Positions 1-8,140 of a DNA stretch of 64,000 nt are shown in pieces. Made by a program: the position numbers and the translations under genes. The DNA is from Collinsella aerofaciens (GTDB taxonomy: Bacteria; Actinomycetota; Coriobacteriia; Coriobacteriales; Coriobacteriaceae). The stretch spans positions 62,001-126,000 of the forward strand of contig NZ_CABJFS010000004.1 of assembly GCF_902364945.1 (NCBI RefSeq), given 5' to 3'. Under the pieces are notes generated by a model. It was not told where the DNA came from. It ran no database searches and worked only from the letters and a program-made list of their open reading frames with translations. The first letter of the stretch is position 1; each line of letters starts with the position of its first letter.

Positions 1-1854
1 GAGCCGTTTGGCCAGGGCAATAAGGTGCCGCTTCTGGCCGCCGAGGGCGTGACGATGTGCGATCGCGCCGTGGTGGGCAAAACCGGCGAGCACATGCGCT
101 TTGTGGCGACCGATGGCGCCGCGAGTGTGCCGGCCATCATGTTCCGCGTGCCGCAGATCGATAAGCTCATCAATTGCGACAGCGCCGTCGACTTGGTGTT
201 CGAGGCCGTGGCCGAGCATTGGCAGGGACGCGTGAAGCCCAAGCTCATGATCAAAGATGTCTTGGTGCGCGATACCACGGCGTCCAATATCGACGATCCG
301 GCATGTGAACTTCGCCGCGGCGTGCAACCGGCGGATTCTGGCCTGCGCCTGGAGTCGCGTAAGCGCGAGACACTCGCCCAGCTTTCTTATACCGAGCTGA
401 CGCGCTCGCTTATCCATAGCTTTATCGGCTCGAACCAGCCGCACCGCGTGCAGGTCGAGGCGCTCGATGCCCTGGCCGATCACCAAAGTGTTCTGGCCGT
501 TATGGGAACGGGGCGCGGCAAGTCGCTCATCTTCCATGTGCATGCCGCGCGCGAGGCGGTCCTTCGCGGGCGTGCGAGCATCTTTGTCTATCCGCTGCGT
601 GCGCTCGTTGCCGACCAGGCCTATCACCTCTCGTCGACGATGGCAGCGCTTGGCATTGGCGTTGGCGTGCTGACCGGCGAGACCGTGGAGGCCGCACGCG
701 ATGACGTGTTCGCCGGTCTAGCTTCGGGCCGCACCGGTATCGTGCTCACGACGCCCGAGTTCCTGTCTATCCACCGTGACCGTTTCGCGCGTTCGGGCCG
801 CATCGGCTTTGTCGTTATCGATGAGGCGCACCACGCCGGCCTTGCCAAGGGCGGCGACCGTAGCGCCTATCTTGACATGCCCGATATCCTCAAAGCCCTG
901 GGCGACCCGGTCGTTATGGCTGCGACGGCCACCGCGACGGCTCCGGTCGTGGCCGAGCTTGCCCGCATGTTGCCGATCACTCGCACGGTGGTCGACGAGA
1001 CGGTGCGCGAGAACCTGCAGCTCGAGGACGACCGCGACCTTGCGAGCCGCGAGAACCGTTTGGTGTCGATCGTGGCGACGGGGGAGAAGACCGTCATTTA
1101 CGTCAATTCGCGCGACCAGTCCGTGGCGCTCGCCAAGACGTTGCGCAAGCGTGTGCCCGATTGCGCAACCCATATCGCGTTCTATAACGCGGGGCTTGCG
1201 CGTTCCGATCGCCGTCGCGTGGAGGAAGCATTCCGAGACGGAAGCCTCAGCTGCATCGTTTCGACCTCTGCCTTTGGTGAGGGCGTGAACCTGCCCGATA
1301 TCCGCCATGTCGTGCTCTACCACATGCCCTTTGGCGGCATTGAGTTTAACCAGATGAGCGGACGCGCCGGTCGCGATGGCCGGCCCGCCGTGATCCACCT
1401 GCTCTATTCGTCGCGCGACGCCCGCATTAACGAGCGCCTACTCGACTGCTATGCGCCCGAGCGCGACGAGCTCGTCACGCTCTATCGCGCGCTGCAAACC
1501 ATGTGGCGCTCCAACCGCGGCAAGACCGGAGACGACTCGTTTAGTGCGAGCGATATCGATATTGCGCAGATGTGCCTTGCCATCGATGCTCGCACGCCGG
1601 TCGACGAGCGCTCGGTGGAAAGTGGCCTGGGAATCTTCGAAGAGCTTGGTTTCTGTCGAGTTTCGGGGTTTGACGACACTCGTCGCATCGCGATGGCCGA
1701 AAACCCCGGCCGCGTGCAATTGAGCAGGTCAATTCGCTATTTGGAGGGCTTGCGCTCGCGCATGGAGTTCTCGGCTTTCCGGAGTTGGGCGCTCGATTCG
1801 TGTGCTTCTGATATGCTAGCCAAAGTTAACCGCCCGATCGTACCGCGGGCCTAG
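1..1854 (+). CDS. recJ: RecJ C-terminus fused to RecQ-like DEAH helicase (5' end outside window)
   Basis: The frame is open from base 1 (codon GAG), so the gene begins upstream. The first residues, EPFGQGN, are the signature of the C-terminal OB region of the RecJ single-strand exonuclease, which covers about the first 95 codons. A superfamily 2 helicase follows: Walker A GTGRGKS (about 505-525), DEAH box with IDEAHH (about 817-834), TATAT motif III (about 923), and motif VI QMSGRAGRDGR (about 1351-1383). I see no RQC zinc or HRDC domain. RecJ and RecQ act together in end resection and gap repair, so one chain carrying both is plausible. It stops 15 bp before relA and may be co-transcribed with it. 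A GTG at 25 could be read as a start, but it falls inside the OB motif, so it is not the real start. The RecJ assignment is from a short motif; the helicase part is clear. Confidence 0.85.
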   Translation, partial: EPFGQGNKVPLLAAEGVTMCDRAVVGKTGEHMRFVATDGAASVPAIMFRVPQIDKLINCDSAVDLVFEAVAEHWQGRVKPKLMIKDVLVRDTTASNIDDPACELRRGVQPADSGLRLESRKRETLAQLSYTELTRSLIHSFIGSNQPHRVQVEALDALADHQSVLAVMGTGRGKSLIFHVHAAREAVLRGRASIFVYPLRALVADQAYHLSSTMAALGIGVGVLTGETVEAARDDVFAGLASGRTGIVLTTPEFLSIHRDRFARSGRIGFVVIDEAHHAGLAKGGDRSAYLDMPDILKALGDPVVMAATATATAPVVAELARMLPITRTVVDETVRENLQLEDDRDLASRENRLVSIVATGEKTVIYVNSRDQSVALAKTLRKRVPDCATHIAFYNAGLARSDRRRVEEAFRDGSLSCIVSTSAFGEGVNLPDIRHVVLYHMPFGGIEFNQMSGRAGRDGRPAVIHLLYSSRDARINERLLDCYAPERDELVTLYRALQTMWRSNRGKTGDDSFSASDIDIAQMCLAIDARTPVDERSVESGLGIFEELGFCRVSGFDDTRRIAMAENPGRVQLSRSIRYLEGLRSRMEFSAFRSWALDSCASDMLAKVNRPIVPRA

Positions 1855-1869
1855 GGGAAGGGGACCTCG

Positions 1870-4230
1870 ATGGATACCGCAGCCCGTACCGCCCATGATT
1901 CCACCCTCCAGCCGTTCTCGGAGATGGAGCACTATAAGCATGCCGATGAGCTGCCGCCCGAGATTATGGCGGACAGCTACGACAAGCTGGAGCGCTTGTG
2001 CCTCAAATATATGAATGAGGACGACTTTTCTAAGGTGGAGCAGGCCTACTGCTTTGCTGCCGAGAAGCATTGCAACCAAAAGCGGCGCTCGGGTGAGATG
2101 TACATCAACCATCCCGTCGAGGTGGCCATCATTTTGGCTGATCTCAAGATGGACTGCGATGTGGTGTGCGCCGCGCTGCTGCACGATACCGTCGAGGACA
2201 CCGAAACCTCGCTTGCCGACGTTTCCGGCCTGTTTGGTGAAACCGTGGCAGAGCTCGTCGACGGCGTGACCAAGCTCACCAATATCGAAGTCGACAGCAT
2301 GGACGAGAAGCAGGCCCTCACGCTGCGCAAGATGTTCCTTGCCATGTCCAAGGACATTCGCGTCATCATCGTTAAACTTGCCGATCGTCTGCACAACATG
2401 CGAACGCTGGCAGCCCTGCGCGAGGATCGTCGCCTGTTTAAGGCTCGCGAGACCATGGACGTGTATGCGCCCCTGGCCGACCGCCTGGGCATGAGCTCTA
2501 TTAAGTGGGAGCTCGAGGACCTGTCCTTCTTCTACCTGGAGCCCGACGCCTACCAGCGCATCGCGCGCATGGTGGCTGAATCGCGCGAGGTTCGCGAGCG
2601 CTATCTGGCCGAGACCATCAAGACGCTCACCGATGAGCTCAACCGCATTGGCCTGGAGGGCTTCCAGATTAATGGCCGCTCCAAGCACTATTGGTCCATC
2701 TACCAAAAGATGAAGCGCAAGGGCAAGGAATTCTCCGAGATCTACGACCTGGTGGCACTGCGCGTCATCACGCATTCGGTGCGCGATTGCTACTCCACGC
2801 TCGGCGCGGTGCACACACTATGGCACCCCATGCCCGGTCGTTTTAAAGACTATATTGCCATGCCCAAGGTCAACAACTACCAGTCGCTCCATACGACGGT
2901 TATCGGCCCCACAGCTCGTCCGCTCGAGATTCAGATTCGAACCTACGAGATGCATGAGCAGGCCGAGTACGGCATTGCCGCCCACTGGCTCTATAAGAAA
3001 TCGGGCGGATCGTCTGCTTCCAAGACCAATGACGCTCAACGTTTGGACGACCAGATTAACTGGCTCAAACATTCGCTCGATTGGGCGGCTTCTGACGAGA
3101 TTACCGACGCCAAGGAATACCTGCATTCGCTGAAGGTCGACCTCTTCGATCAGGAGATTTTCGTCTTTACGCCCAAGGGTGAGGTCATGGCGCTTCGTGC
3201 CGGCTCTACGCCGCTCGACTTTGCCTATGCCGTTCACACCGAGGTGGGCAACCACTGCGTCGGCGCCAAGATCAACGGTGCGGTCGCGCCGCTCACGCAC
3301 GAGATCAAGACGGGCGACCGTGTCGAGATTCTGACCAACAAGAGTTCCAAGCCGTCGCGCGATTGGCTCAAGATCGTTAAGACACCTTCCGCCAAGTCAA
3401 AGATCCGCCGCTATTTTGCCGCTGCGACCAAGGACGACGACGCTGCCGCCGGTCGCGATATGCTGGCCAAGGACCTGCGTAAGCGTGGCTATGGCATTTC
3501 TACGCCGCGTTCGACGCGTGCACTCAACGCCGTGGCGGAGCAGTTTAACTTCAAGCAGCTCGAGGACCTGTTTGCCGCCGTCGGCGCCGGCAAGGTTGCC
3601 CCGCGCGCTGTGGGCAACAAAGTCGAGCAGATCTTGGATCCCAAGCCCGAGGAACAGCTCACCAAGGCCGAGGCTATCGCCGAGGTCGTGAAGCAGCCCG
3701 CTCGCGGCTCCAACCGCAAGCCGCAAAAGCGCGGCAAGAGCGCCAGTAACGGCATTATCGTCAAGGGCGAGAGCAACAGCGGTCTGCTGGTCCGTTTGGC
3801 GCATTGCTGCAATCCGGTGACGGGCGACGATATCGTGGGCTTCATCACGCGCGGCCGCGGCGTCTCGGTGCACCGTGCCAACTGCCCCAACGTCAAGGGT
3901 CTTATGGAACACCCCGAGCGCATGATTGACGTTGAGTGGGACGGCGCTGCCGACACCCTCTTCCAGGTCGAGATCGTGGTCGAGTGCCTGGACCGCATGG
4001 GCCTGCTCAAGGATGTCACCATTGCCATTGGCGATGCGGGCGGCAATATCCTTTCCGCCGCCACGTCGACCAACCGCGAGGGTATTGCAACCCTGCGCTT
4101 TATGGTCGAAATCTCGGACGCGAGTGGTCTGGATCCGCTGCTGGCTTCTATCAGCAGCGTTGACTCGGTCTACGACGCGCGCCGCCTGATGCCCGGCGAG
4201 GGTGGAGCCCAGCTTAAGCGCCGCGTTTAG
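1870..4230 (+). CDS. relA: Bifunctional (p)ppGpp synthetase/hydrolase RelA/SpoT
   Basis: Makes and degrades the stringent-response alarmone (p)ppGpp in the cytoplasm. The 786-residue length is normal for long RSH enzymes. Domain order: HD hydrolase with the HDTVED motif near residue 104; synthetase region starting at GRSKHYWSIYQKMK (about 269) and including YNDYIAMPK-like and EQAEYGIAAHW blocks; TGS domain (about 428-490); the conserved HCCNPVTGDDIVGFITRGRG segment; and a C-terminal ACT domain (about 697-777). Both catalytic halves look intact, so dual activity is expected. ATG at 1870 follows a purine-rich AGGGGAAGGGG stretch. It lies between recJ and an MBL hydrolase, an arrangement common in Gram-positive genomes. 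Confidence 0.95.
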   Translation: MDTAARTAHDSTLQPFSEMEHYKHADELPPEIMADSYDKLERLCLKYMNEDDFSKVEQAYCFAAEKHCNQKRRSGEMYINHPVEVAIILADLKMDCDVVCAALLHDTVEDTETSLADVSGLFGETVAELVDGVTKLTNIEVDSMDEKQALTLRKMFLAMSKDIRVIIVKLADRLHNMRTLAALREDRRLFKARETMDVYAPLADRLGMSSIKWELEDLSFFYLEPDAYQRIARMVAESREVRERYLAETIKTLTDELNRIGLEGFQINGRSKHYWSIYQKMKRKGKEFSEIYDLVALRVITHSVRDCYSTLGAVHTLWHPMPGRFKDYIAMPKVNNYQSLHTTVIGPTARPLEIQIRTYEMHEQAEYGIAAHWLYKKSGGSSASKTNDAQRLDDQINWLKHSLDWAASDEITDAKEYLHSLKVDLFDQEIFVFTPKGEVMALRAGSTPLDFAYAVHTEVGNHCVGAKINGAVAPLTHEIKTGDRVEILTNKSSKPSRDWLKIVKTPSAKSKIRRYFAAATKDDDAAAGRDMLAKDLRKRGYGISTPRSTRALNAVAEQFNFKQLEDLFAAVGAGKVAPRAVGNKVEQILDPKPEEQLTKAEAIAEVVKQPARGSNRKPQKRGKSASNGIIVKGESNSGLLVRLAHCCNPVTGDDIVGFITRGRGVSVHRANCPNVKGLMEHPERMIDVEWDGAADTLFQVEIVVECLDRMGLLKDVTIAIGDAGGNILSAATSTNREGIATLRFMVEISDASGLDPLLASISSVDSVYDARRLMPGEGGAQLKRRV

Positions 4231-4266
4231 TCGCGACGAACGTGTCACATTATCGATATTCGCTAC

Positions 4267-4294
4267 ACTCGAGGCATCGTTTGATGCCTCGAGT
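4267..4294 (+). promoter_or_regulatory. Perfect 12-bp hairpin between relA and the MBL gene
   Basis: ACTCGAGGCATC (4267-4278) and GATGCCTCGAGT (4283-4294) are exact inverted complements around a GTTT loop. No T-run follows, so it is not a typical terminator. A TACACT hexamer at 4264-4269 overlaps its left edge and could be a -10 box, which would make the palindrome an operator-like or 5'-UTR element of the downstream gene. The pairing is seen; the role is inferred. Confidence 0.5.
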
Positions 4295-4314
4295 TCTATA
4301 GAGGGGAGAGGGAC

Positions 4315-4998
4315 ATGAGTGCTGTGTCCTTGGATTTAACTCCCAAGGGATCGGTCGAGATCGAGACGCTCGTAAACGGTCCCATTCAGACCAATAGCTA
4401 TGCTGTTATTTCGGATAATGAGTGCGTGATTATCGATCCCGCATGGGAAGGCGAACGCCTGGTGGAGCATATTCGAGCCGAGCATCCCGGCGTACGCGTG
4501 TTTGGCGCCGTATGCACTCATGGCCATGCCGATCATGTTGGTGGTGTTGCAGGCGTGCGAACCACCGTTGGCGAGGGCTGCCAGTATGAGCTGTGTGCTA
4601 AGGATGTGGCGGTGCCGCATGCGAACATCGAGGAACAGCGAGCTATGTGGGGCATTGAGACGCCTGACCCCGGGGAGCCGACGCACCTGCTCGCCGAGGG
4701 AGATGCTATCGAGGTGGGCGATATCTACCTGCAGGTGATCGAGACGCCAGGGCATACGCCGGGCGGGATCGTCTTGTTTGCTGCCACCGAGCAGGGGAAC
4801 ATTGCCTTTGTGGGCGACACCCTGTTTCCGGGTGGGCACGGCCGCACCGATCTTTCTGGAGGAGACGAGGCGGCGATTCTGCGCTCGCTCTCCAAGCTCG
4901 CCCGGCTTCTCCCGCCCGATACCGTTTGCCTAACCGGTCATGGCGATTCGACCACCATGGCACGCGAACTCATTCAGAACCCTTTCATGCAGATGTAG
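4315..4998 (+). CDS. MBL-fold metallo-hydrolase (glyoxalase II-like)
   Basis: A 227-residue single-domain metallo-beta-lactamase-fold enzyme, the usual size for the YqgX/GloB-like group. The metal site is clear: THGHADHVGG near residue 67, VGDTLFPGGHGRTDL about 165-178, and a final histidine in CLTGHGD (about 206). Such proteins hydrolyse thioesters such as S-lactoylglutathione or related metabolites; the substrate cannot be read from sequence. In many Gram-positive bacteria a member of this family sits just after relA, as here. The ATG at 4315 follows a GAGGGGAGAGGG ribosome-binding site. Confidence 0.85.
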   Translation: MSAVSLDLTPKGSVEIETLVNGPIQTNSYAVISDNECVIIDPAWEGERLVEHIRAEHPGVRVFGAVCTHGHADHVGGVAGVRTTVGEGCQYELCAKDVAVPHANIEEQRAMWGIETPDPGEPTHLLAEGDAIEVGDIYLQVIETPGHTPGGIVLFAATEQGNIAFVGDTLFPGGHGRTDLSGGDEAAILRSLSKLARLLPPDTVCLTGHGDSTTMARELIQNPFMQM

Positions 4999-5117
4999 CT
5001 TAATAGTCGGCTTTTGAAGCACGAGAAGCGTCCAAACGTCAAGCTATTTTTCCCCAACGGGTCGATTTCGTAGGGCAAACGGTCAAAAAAAAGTCTGTTT
5101 GGACGATATTCGTGAAC

Positions 5118-5154
5118 AAACGAACGTTTATGCTCGGGTGCGCCGTGGTAAAAT
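5118..5154 (+). promoter_or_regulatory. Putative fba promoter region with AAACG-AA-CGTTT inverted repeat
   Basis: A TAAAAT hexamer (5149-5154) is a good -10 candidate 40 bp upstream of the fba start. Just upstream lies AAACG AA CGTTT (5118-5129), a 5-bp inverted repeat with a 2-nt spacer that could overlap the -35 region and act as an operator. No convincing -35 hexamer is seen. Confidence 0.4.
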
Positions 5155-5194
5155 CTCAGGCGTTATCGGAGCAACCTTACAGGAGGTTTCTTTT

Positions 5195-6061
5195 ATGCTC
5201 GTCAACGCAGCAGACATGCTCAAGAAGGCCGAGGCCGGCAAGTACGGTCTTGGTGCCTTCAACACCAACAACCTCGAGTGGACCCTGGCTATTCTCCAGG
5301 CCGCCGAGGAGGCCAAGTCTCCGCTGATCCTTCAGTGCACCGCTGGTGCCGCTAAGTGGATGGGCGGTTTCAAGGTCTGCGCCGACATGGTCAAGGCTGC
5401 CGTCGAGGCCACGGGCGTTACCGTTCCCGTCGCCCTTCACCTCGATCACGGTTCTTACGAGGACTGCTTCAAGTGCATCGAGGCCGGCTTCACGTCCATC
5501 ATGTATGACGGCTCTCACGAGGAGACCTTCCAGCTTAACCTCGACCGCACCAAGGAGCTCGTTGAGCTTGCCCACTCCAAGGGCATGTCCATCGAGGCCG
5601 AGGTCGGCGGCATCGGCGGTACCGAAGACGGCGTGACCTCCAACGGCGAGCTCGCTGACCCCGCTGAGTGCAAGCAGATTGCTGATCTGGGCGTTGACTT
5701 CCTCGCCTGCGGCATCGGCAACATCCACGGCGTGTATCCCGCCGACTGGGCCGGTCTTTCCTTCGAGCGTCTGGGCGAGATCAAGGCCCAGACCGGCGAC
5801 CTGCCCCTCGTCCTGCACGGTGGCACCGGCATCCCCGAGGATCAGATCAAGAAGGCCATCTCCCTGGGCATCTCCAAGATCAACGTCAACACCGACCTGC
5901 AGCTCGTCTTCGCCAAGGGCGTCCGCGAGTACATCGAGGCTGGCAAGGATCAGCAGGGCAAGGGCTTCGACCCCCGCAAGCTCCTCAAGCCTGGTCGCGA
6001 CAACATTGTTGCTCGCACCAAGGAGCTCATGGAGGAGTTTGGCTCCGTCAACAAGGCGTAA
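5195..6061 (+). CDS. fba: Class II fructose-1,6-bisphosphate aldolase
   Basis: Cleaves fructose-1,6-bisphosphate to dihydroxyacetone phosphate and glyceraldehyde-3-phosphate in glycolysis. Start chosen at ATG 5195 because AGGAGG lies 8 bp upstream and the protein then begins MLVNAADMLKKA, the family N-terminus; an in-frame upstream extension has no support. Length 288 aa. Zinc-site and catalytic motif HLDHGSYEDC near residue 82; EVGGIGGTEDG, GIGNIHGVYP, LHGGTGIP and INVNTDLQ blocks follow in order. Codon use is strongly biased, as expected for a highly expressed gene. The other glycolytic genes here (gap-pgk-tpiA-gpmI) lie 40 kb away, so fba is transcribed alone and ends at the long hairpin at 6083-6176. 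Confidence 0.95.
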   Translation: MLVNAADMLKKAEAGKYGLGAFNTNNLEWTLAILQAAEEAKSPLILQCTAGAAKWMGGFKVCADMVKAAVEATGVTVPVALHLDHGSYEDCFKCIEAGFTSIMYDGSHEETFQLNLDRTKELVELAHSKGMSIEAEVGGIGGTEDGVTSNGELADPAECKQIADLGVDFLACGIGNIHGVYPADWAGLSFERLGEIKAQTGDLPLVLHGGTGIPEDQIKKAISLGISKINVNTDLQLVFAKGVREYIEAGKDQQGKGFDPRKLLKPGRDNIVARTKELMEEFGSVNKA

Positions 6062-6082
6062 GTAGCGGTTTAACTTCCCGCC

Positions 6083-6176
6083 GGAGGCCCCGTTTCCCCT
6101 ACGCTGTTTCCCTCGCGCTCACCTGGCTTCGCCAGAAGTCGCGCGACGGAATCAGCTCCGGGGAAACGGGGCCTCC
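6083..6176 (+). terminator. Long nested hairpin/terminator after fba
   Basis: Arms GGAGGCCCCGTTTCCCC (6083-6099) and its exact complement (6160-6176) enclose a 60-nt interior that folds again (CTGGC-TTC-GCCAG at 6123-6135 flanked by TCGCGC/GCGCGA). A short T-rich stretch TTTGTT follows. It probably ends fba transcription, but it is much longer than an ordinary intrinsic terminator and resembles other nested hairpins in this window. Confidence 0.7.
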
Positions 6177-6253
6177 TTTGTTAACTTGCTACAGGGTTAC
6201 TGGTCTGATTTTAGTTATATGGTTACCGTTCAGCGGTGTTGATGGCTCCCTTG

Positions 6254-6282
6254 TTGGGGCTTTCTTTTTATCTCGCTACAAT
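6254..6282 (+). promoter_or_regulatory. Putative promoter of the transglutaminase-like gene
   Basis: TTGGGG (6254-6259), a 17-bp spacer, and TACAAT (6277-6282) form a plausible housekeeping promoter 36 bp upstream of the start. The -10 is good, the -35 is only partly consensus. Confidence 0.45.
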
Positions 6283-6317
6283 GGGCTTCAAGCGTTCTAG
6301 TGACTTGGAGTTTTGGT

Positions 6318-7751
6318 ATGGCTGTTATTAATGTACTGCCTTCGGATGGGAAGGTTATTGACGAGGGTCCTGTTGGCTGCTCTGTTGATGTTTGCAGTGA
6401 TGATTTTCGCCATCTCGATATTGGGCTACCGCCTGAGATTCTTCGTCTTAAGGATGCCGGGTATTTGACGCAGGCTGTTGCTGCCTGCGATCGCCTTTTG
6501 GAGCAGAACCCCGAGCCTTCGCTGGCTGCTTGTGTTCGTGCCGAGCGGTATCGCATGCTCGAGACGCCGCTTCATTTTTCGGTGTCGCGCGATCAGGCTA
6601 TTGCGATGATTCGCGAGGAGTGGCCAGAGTTTATCGAAGAGCAGTTTGATGACCTGATTAATCGTAAGCGTATTGACTGGCGCTTTATCGATGGCGAGCT
6701 GTTCGTTCTCGACAACTTCCTTGATTCTTTGCGCGTGTATCCCAAGGAGGTTCCGGGTCTGCGCCCCGATTCTACGGATGGTATGGCGCTGCGCAATCAG
6801 ATGCTTAAGGAGATGGAATCGCAAGGCGGGCTGTCTCGCGCCATTACGCTCAAGGCATGCGTGTCTGTTCCTGGTGCTCTGGAGGGAGAGACTGTTCGCT
6901 CGTGGCTACCCGTTGCCGCCGCCTGTCGTCAACAGTCTCATATCGAGGTTCTCGATATGACGCCGGAGGGTGCTGTTGCCCCCGCGAATGCTTCGGCGCG
7001 TACCGCCTCGTGGTCTTCTTCGAGTGAGCGCTCATTCTCGGTGACCTATCGCTATCAAATTGATGCCGCTTATCGTGATGTCTATGGGGGTGCGCTTCCG
7101 GTGCATCCTTGCATGGACGTGCCACTGCCCGTGGACACCTCCGAGGACCGTCCGCACATTGCATTCACGCCGTATCTGCAGCAGCTGACGGCCCGTGTCA
7201 TTGACGGGCTCGAGGATCCGCTCGATCGCGCCCGTGCTATCTATGATTACCTGACGCAGCATATCGACTATCGCTATCAGCCGCCGTACCTGCTTTTGGG
7301 ATCTATTGCCGATGACTGTGCGCACTCGCTCCGCGGCGATTGCGGCATTATGGCGCTCACGTTTATCACCATGTGCCGCATCGCGGGCGTTCCTGCCCGT
7401 TGGCAGAGCGGCCTGTATGTTGCGCCCGATTCGGTGGGGCCGCACGATTGGGCTGAGTTCTATACTCCACAGACCGGTTGGCTTAACGCCGACGTATCGT
7501 TTGGTTCCTCGGCACGCAGGATGGGGGAGGAGTGGCGTCGTCGTCACTACTTTGGCAATCTCGACCCGTGGCGCATGGTGGCCAATAATCGATTCCAGGC
7601 TGAATTTGTGCCTGCTTTCGACGGCATGCGCGAGGACCCTTACGATAACCAGATGGGTGAGGCTTCGGTCAACGGTCGCGGATGCCGTCGGCGCGAGATG
7701 CTCCGCTCGGTCGAACTCATCGAAATGCTTGAAGTTCCATTTTCGGACTAA
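6318..7751 (+). CDS. Transglutaminase-like domain protein
   Basis: 477 aa, start at ATG 6318 with GGAG upstream. The C-terminal third carries a transglutaminase-like (papain-fold) core: RGDCG with the nucleophile Cys near residue 340, HDWAEF with the His near 375, and NADVSF with the Asp near 390, a complete Cys-His-Asp triad. The N-terminal half has no recognised domain and looks helical, possibly with TPR-like repeats (residues about 35-75). There is no signal peptide or membrane segment, so it is predicted cytoplasmic. Activity could be proteolysis, peptide cleavage or crosslinking; the family does not allow a choice. It stands alone between fba and tRNA-Leu. Confidence 0.75.
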   Translation: MAVINVLPSDGKVIDEGPVGCSVDVCSDDFRHLDIGLPPEILRLKDAGYLTQAVAACDRLLEQNPEPSLAACVRAERYRMLETPLHFSVSRDQAIAMIREEWPEFIEEQFDDLINRKRIDWRFIDGELFVLDNFLDSLRVYPKEVPGLRPDSTDGMALRNQMLKEMESQGGLSRAITLKACVSVPGALEGETVRSWLPVAAACRQQSHIEVLDMTPEGAVAPANASARTASWSSSSERSFSVTYRYQIDAAYRDVYGGALPVHPCMDVPLPVDTSEDRPHIAFTPYLQQLTARVIDGLEDPLDRARAIYDYLTQHIDYRYQPPYLLLGSIADDCAHSLRGDCGIMALTFITMCRIAGVPARWQSGLYVAPDSVGPHDWAEFYTPQTGWLNADVSFGSSARRMGEEWRRRHYFGNLDPWRMVANNRFQAEFVPAFDGMREDPYDNQMGEASVNGRGCRRREMLRSVELIEMLEVPFSD

Positions 7752-7790
7752 TCAACAGAAAGCTGTGATAAACTAACTCACGCATTACGT

Positions 7791-7877
7791 GCCCGAGTGG
7801 CGGAATTGGCAGACGCAGTGGACTCAAAATCCACCGTTGGCAACAACGTGCGAGTTCGAGTCTCGCCTCGGGCACCA
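7791..7877 (+). tRNA. tRNA-Leu (anticodon CAA)
   Basis: Acceptor arms GCCCGAG and CTCGGGC pair perfectly and an encoded ACCA ends the gene. The anticodon stem GTGGA/TCCAC encloses loop CTCAAAA, giving CAA, which reads UUG. A long variable arm and the 87-nt length fit a class II leucine tRNA. Confidence 0.97.
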
Positions 7878-7897
7878 TACATGCGAGTGAGCGTTCA

Positions 7898-7920
7898 AGG
7901 GGGTCAAGGCCCCCTTTTTC
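7898..7920 (+). terminator. Intrinsic terminator after tRNA-Leu(CAA)
   Basis: GGGGG (7899-7903) and CCCCC (7910-7914) around TCAAGG, followed by TTTTT (7915-7919). Confidence 0.85.
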
Positions 7921-8140
7921 GTGTACGTAATGTGATAACGCGCAGTACGTGTTATTATTCGCAAGGCGTTGTTCCCGCAATGCCCTAAAGAGGAACCCGA
8001 GGGCTCCCACCTTTTGGCGCCAATGAGCAGCTGACTGGTCATACAACTTAGATTCCCTTCCTCATATTGAGGATGTCTATGTGTACGACCTGGTTGCAAA
8101 GAAGCGCCGGGTTATTTTTTTATGAATGGAGGTAGGGAAA
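7921..8140 (+). promoter_or_regulatory. infC operon leader with attenuator-like hairpin
   Basis: A 220-nt untranslated stretch. TATTAT at 7953-7958 is a possible -10. Near its end ACCTGG (8088-8093) pairs with CCGGGT (8107-8112), followed by TTATTTTTTT, which has the form of an intrinsic terminator only 20 nt before infC. infC-rpmI-rplT leaders in other bacteria are autoregulated by L20 through transcription attenuation or a translational operator; I infer a similar role here. I could not match it to a specific known leader fold. Confidence 0.45.

Noticed and set aside
8126..8140. ATG 8126 as infC start
   Set aside because: It overlaps the Shine-Dalgarno GGAGGT and has no binding site of its own; ATA 8141 fits the family N-terminus.
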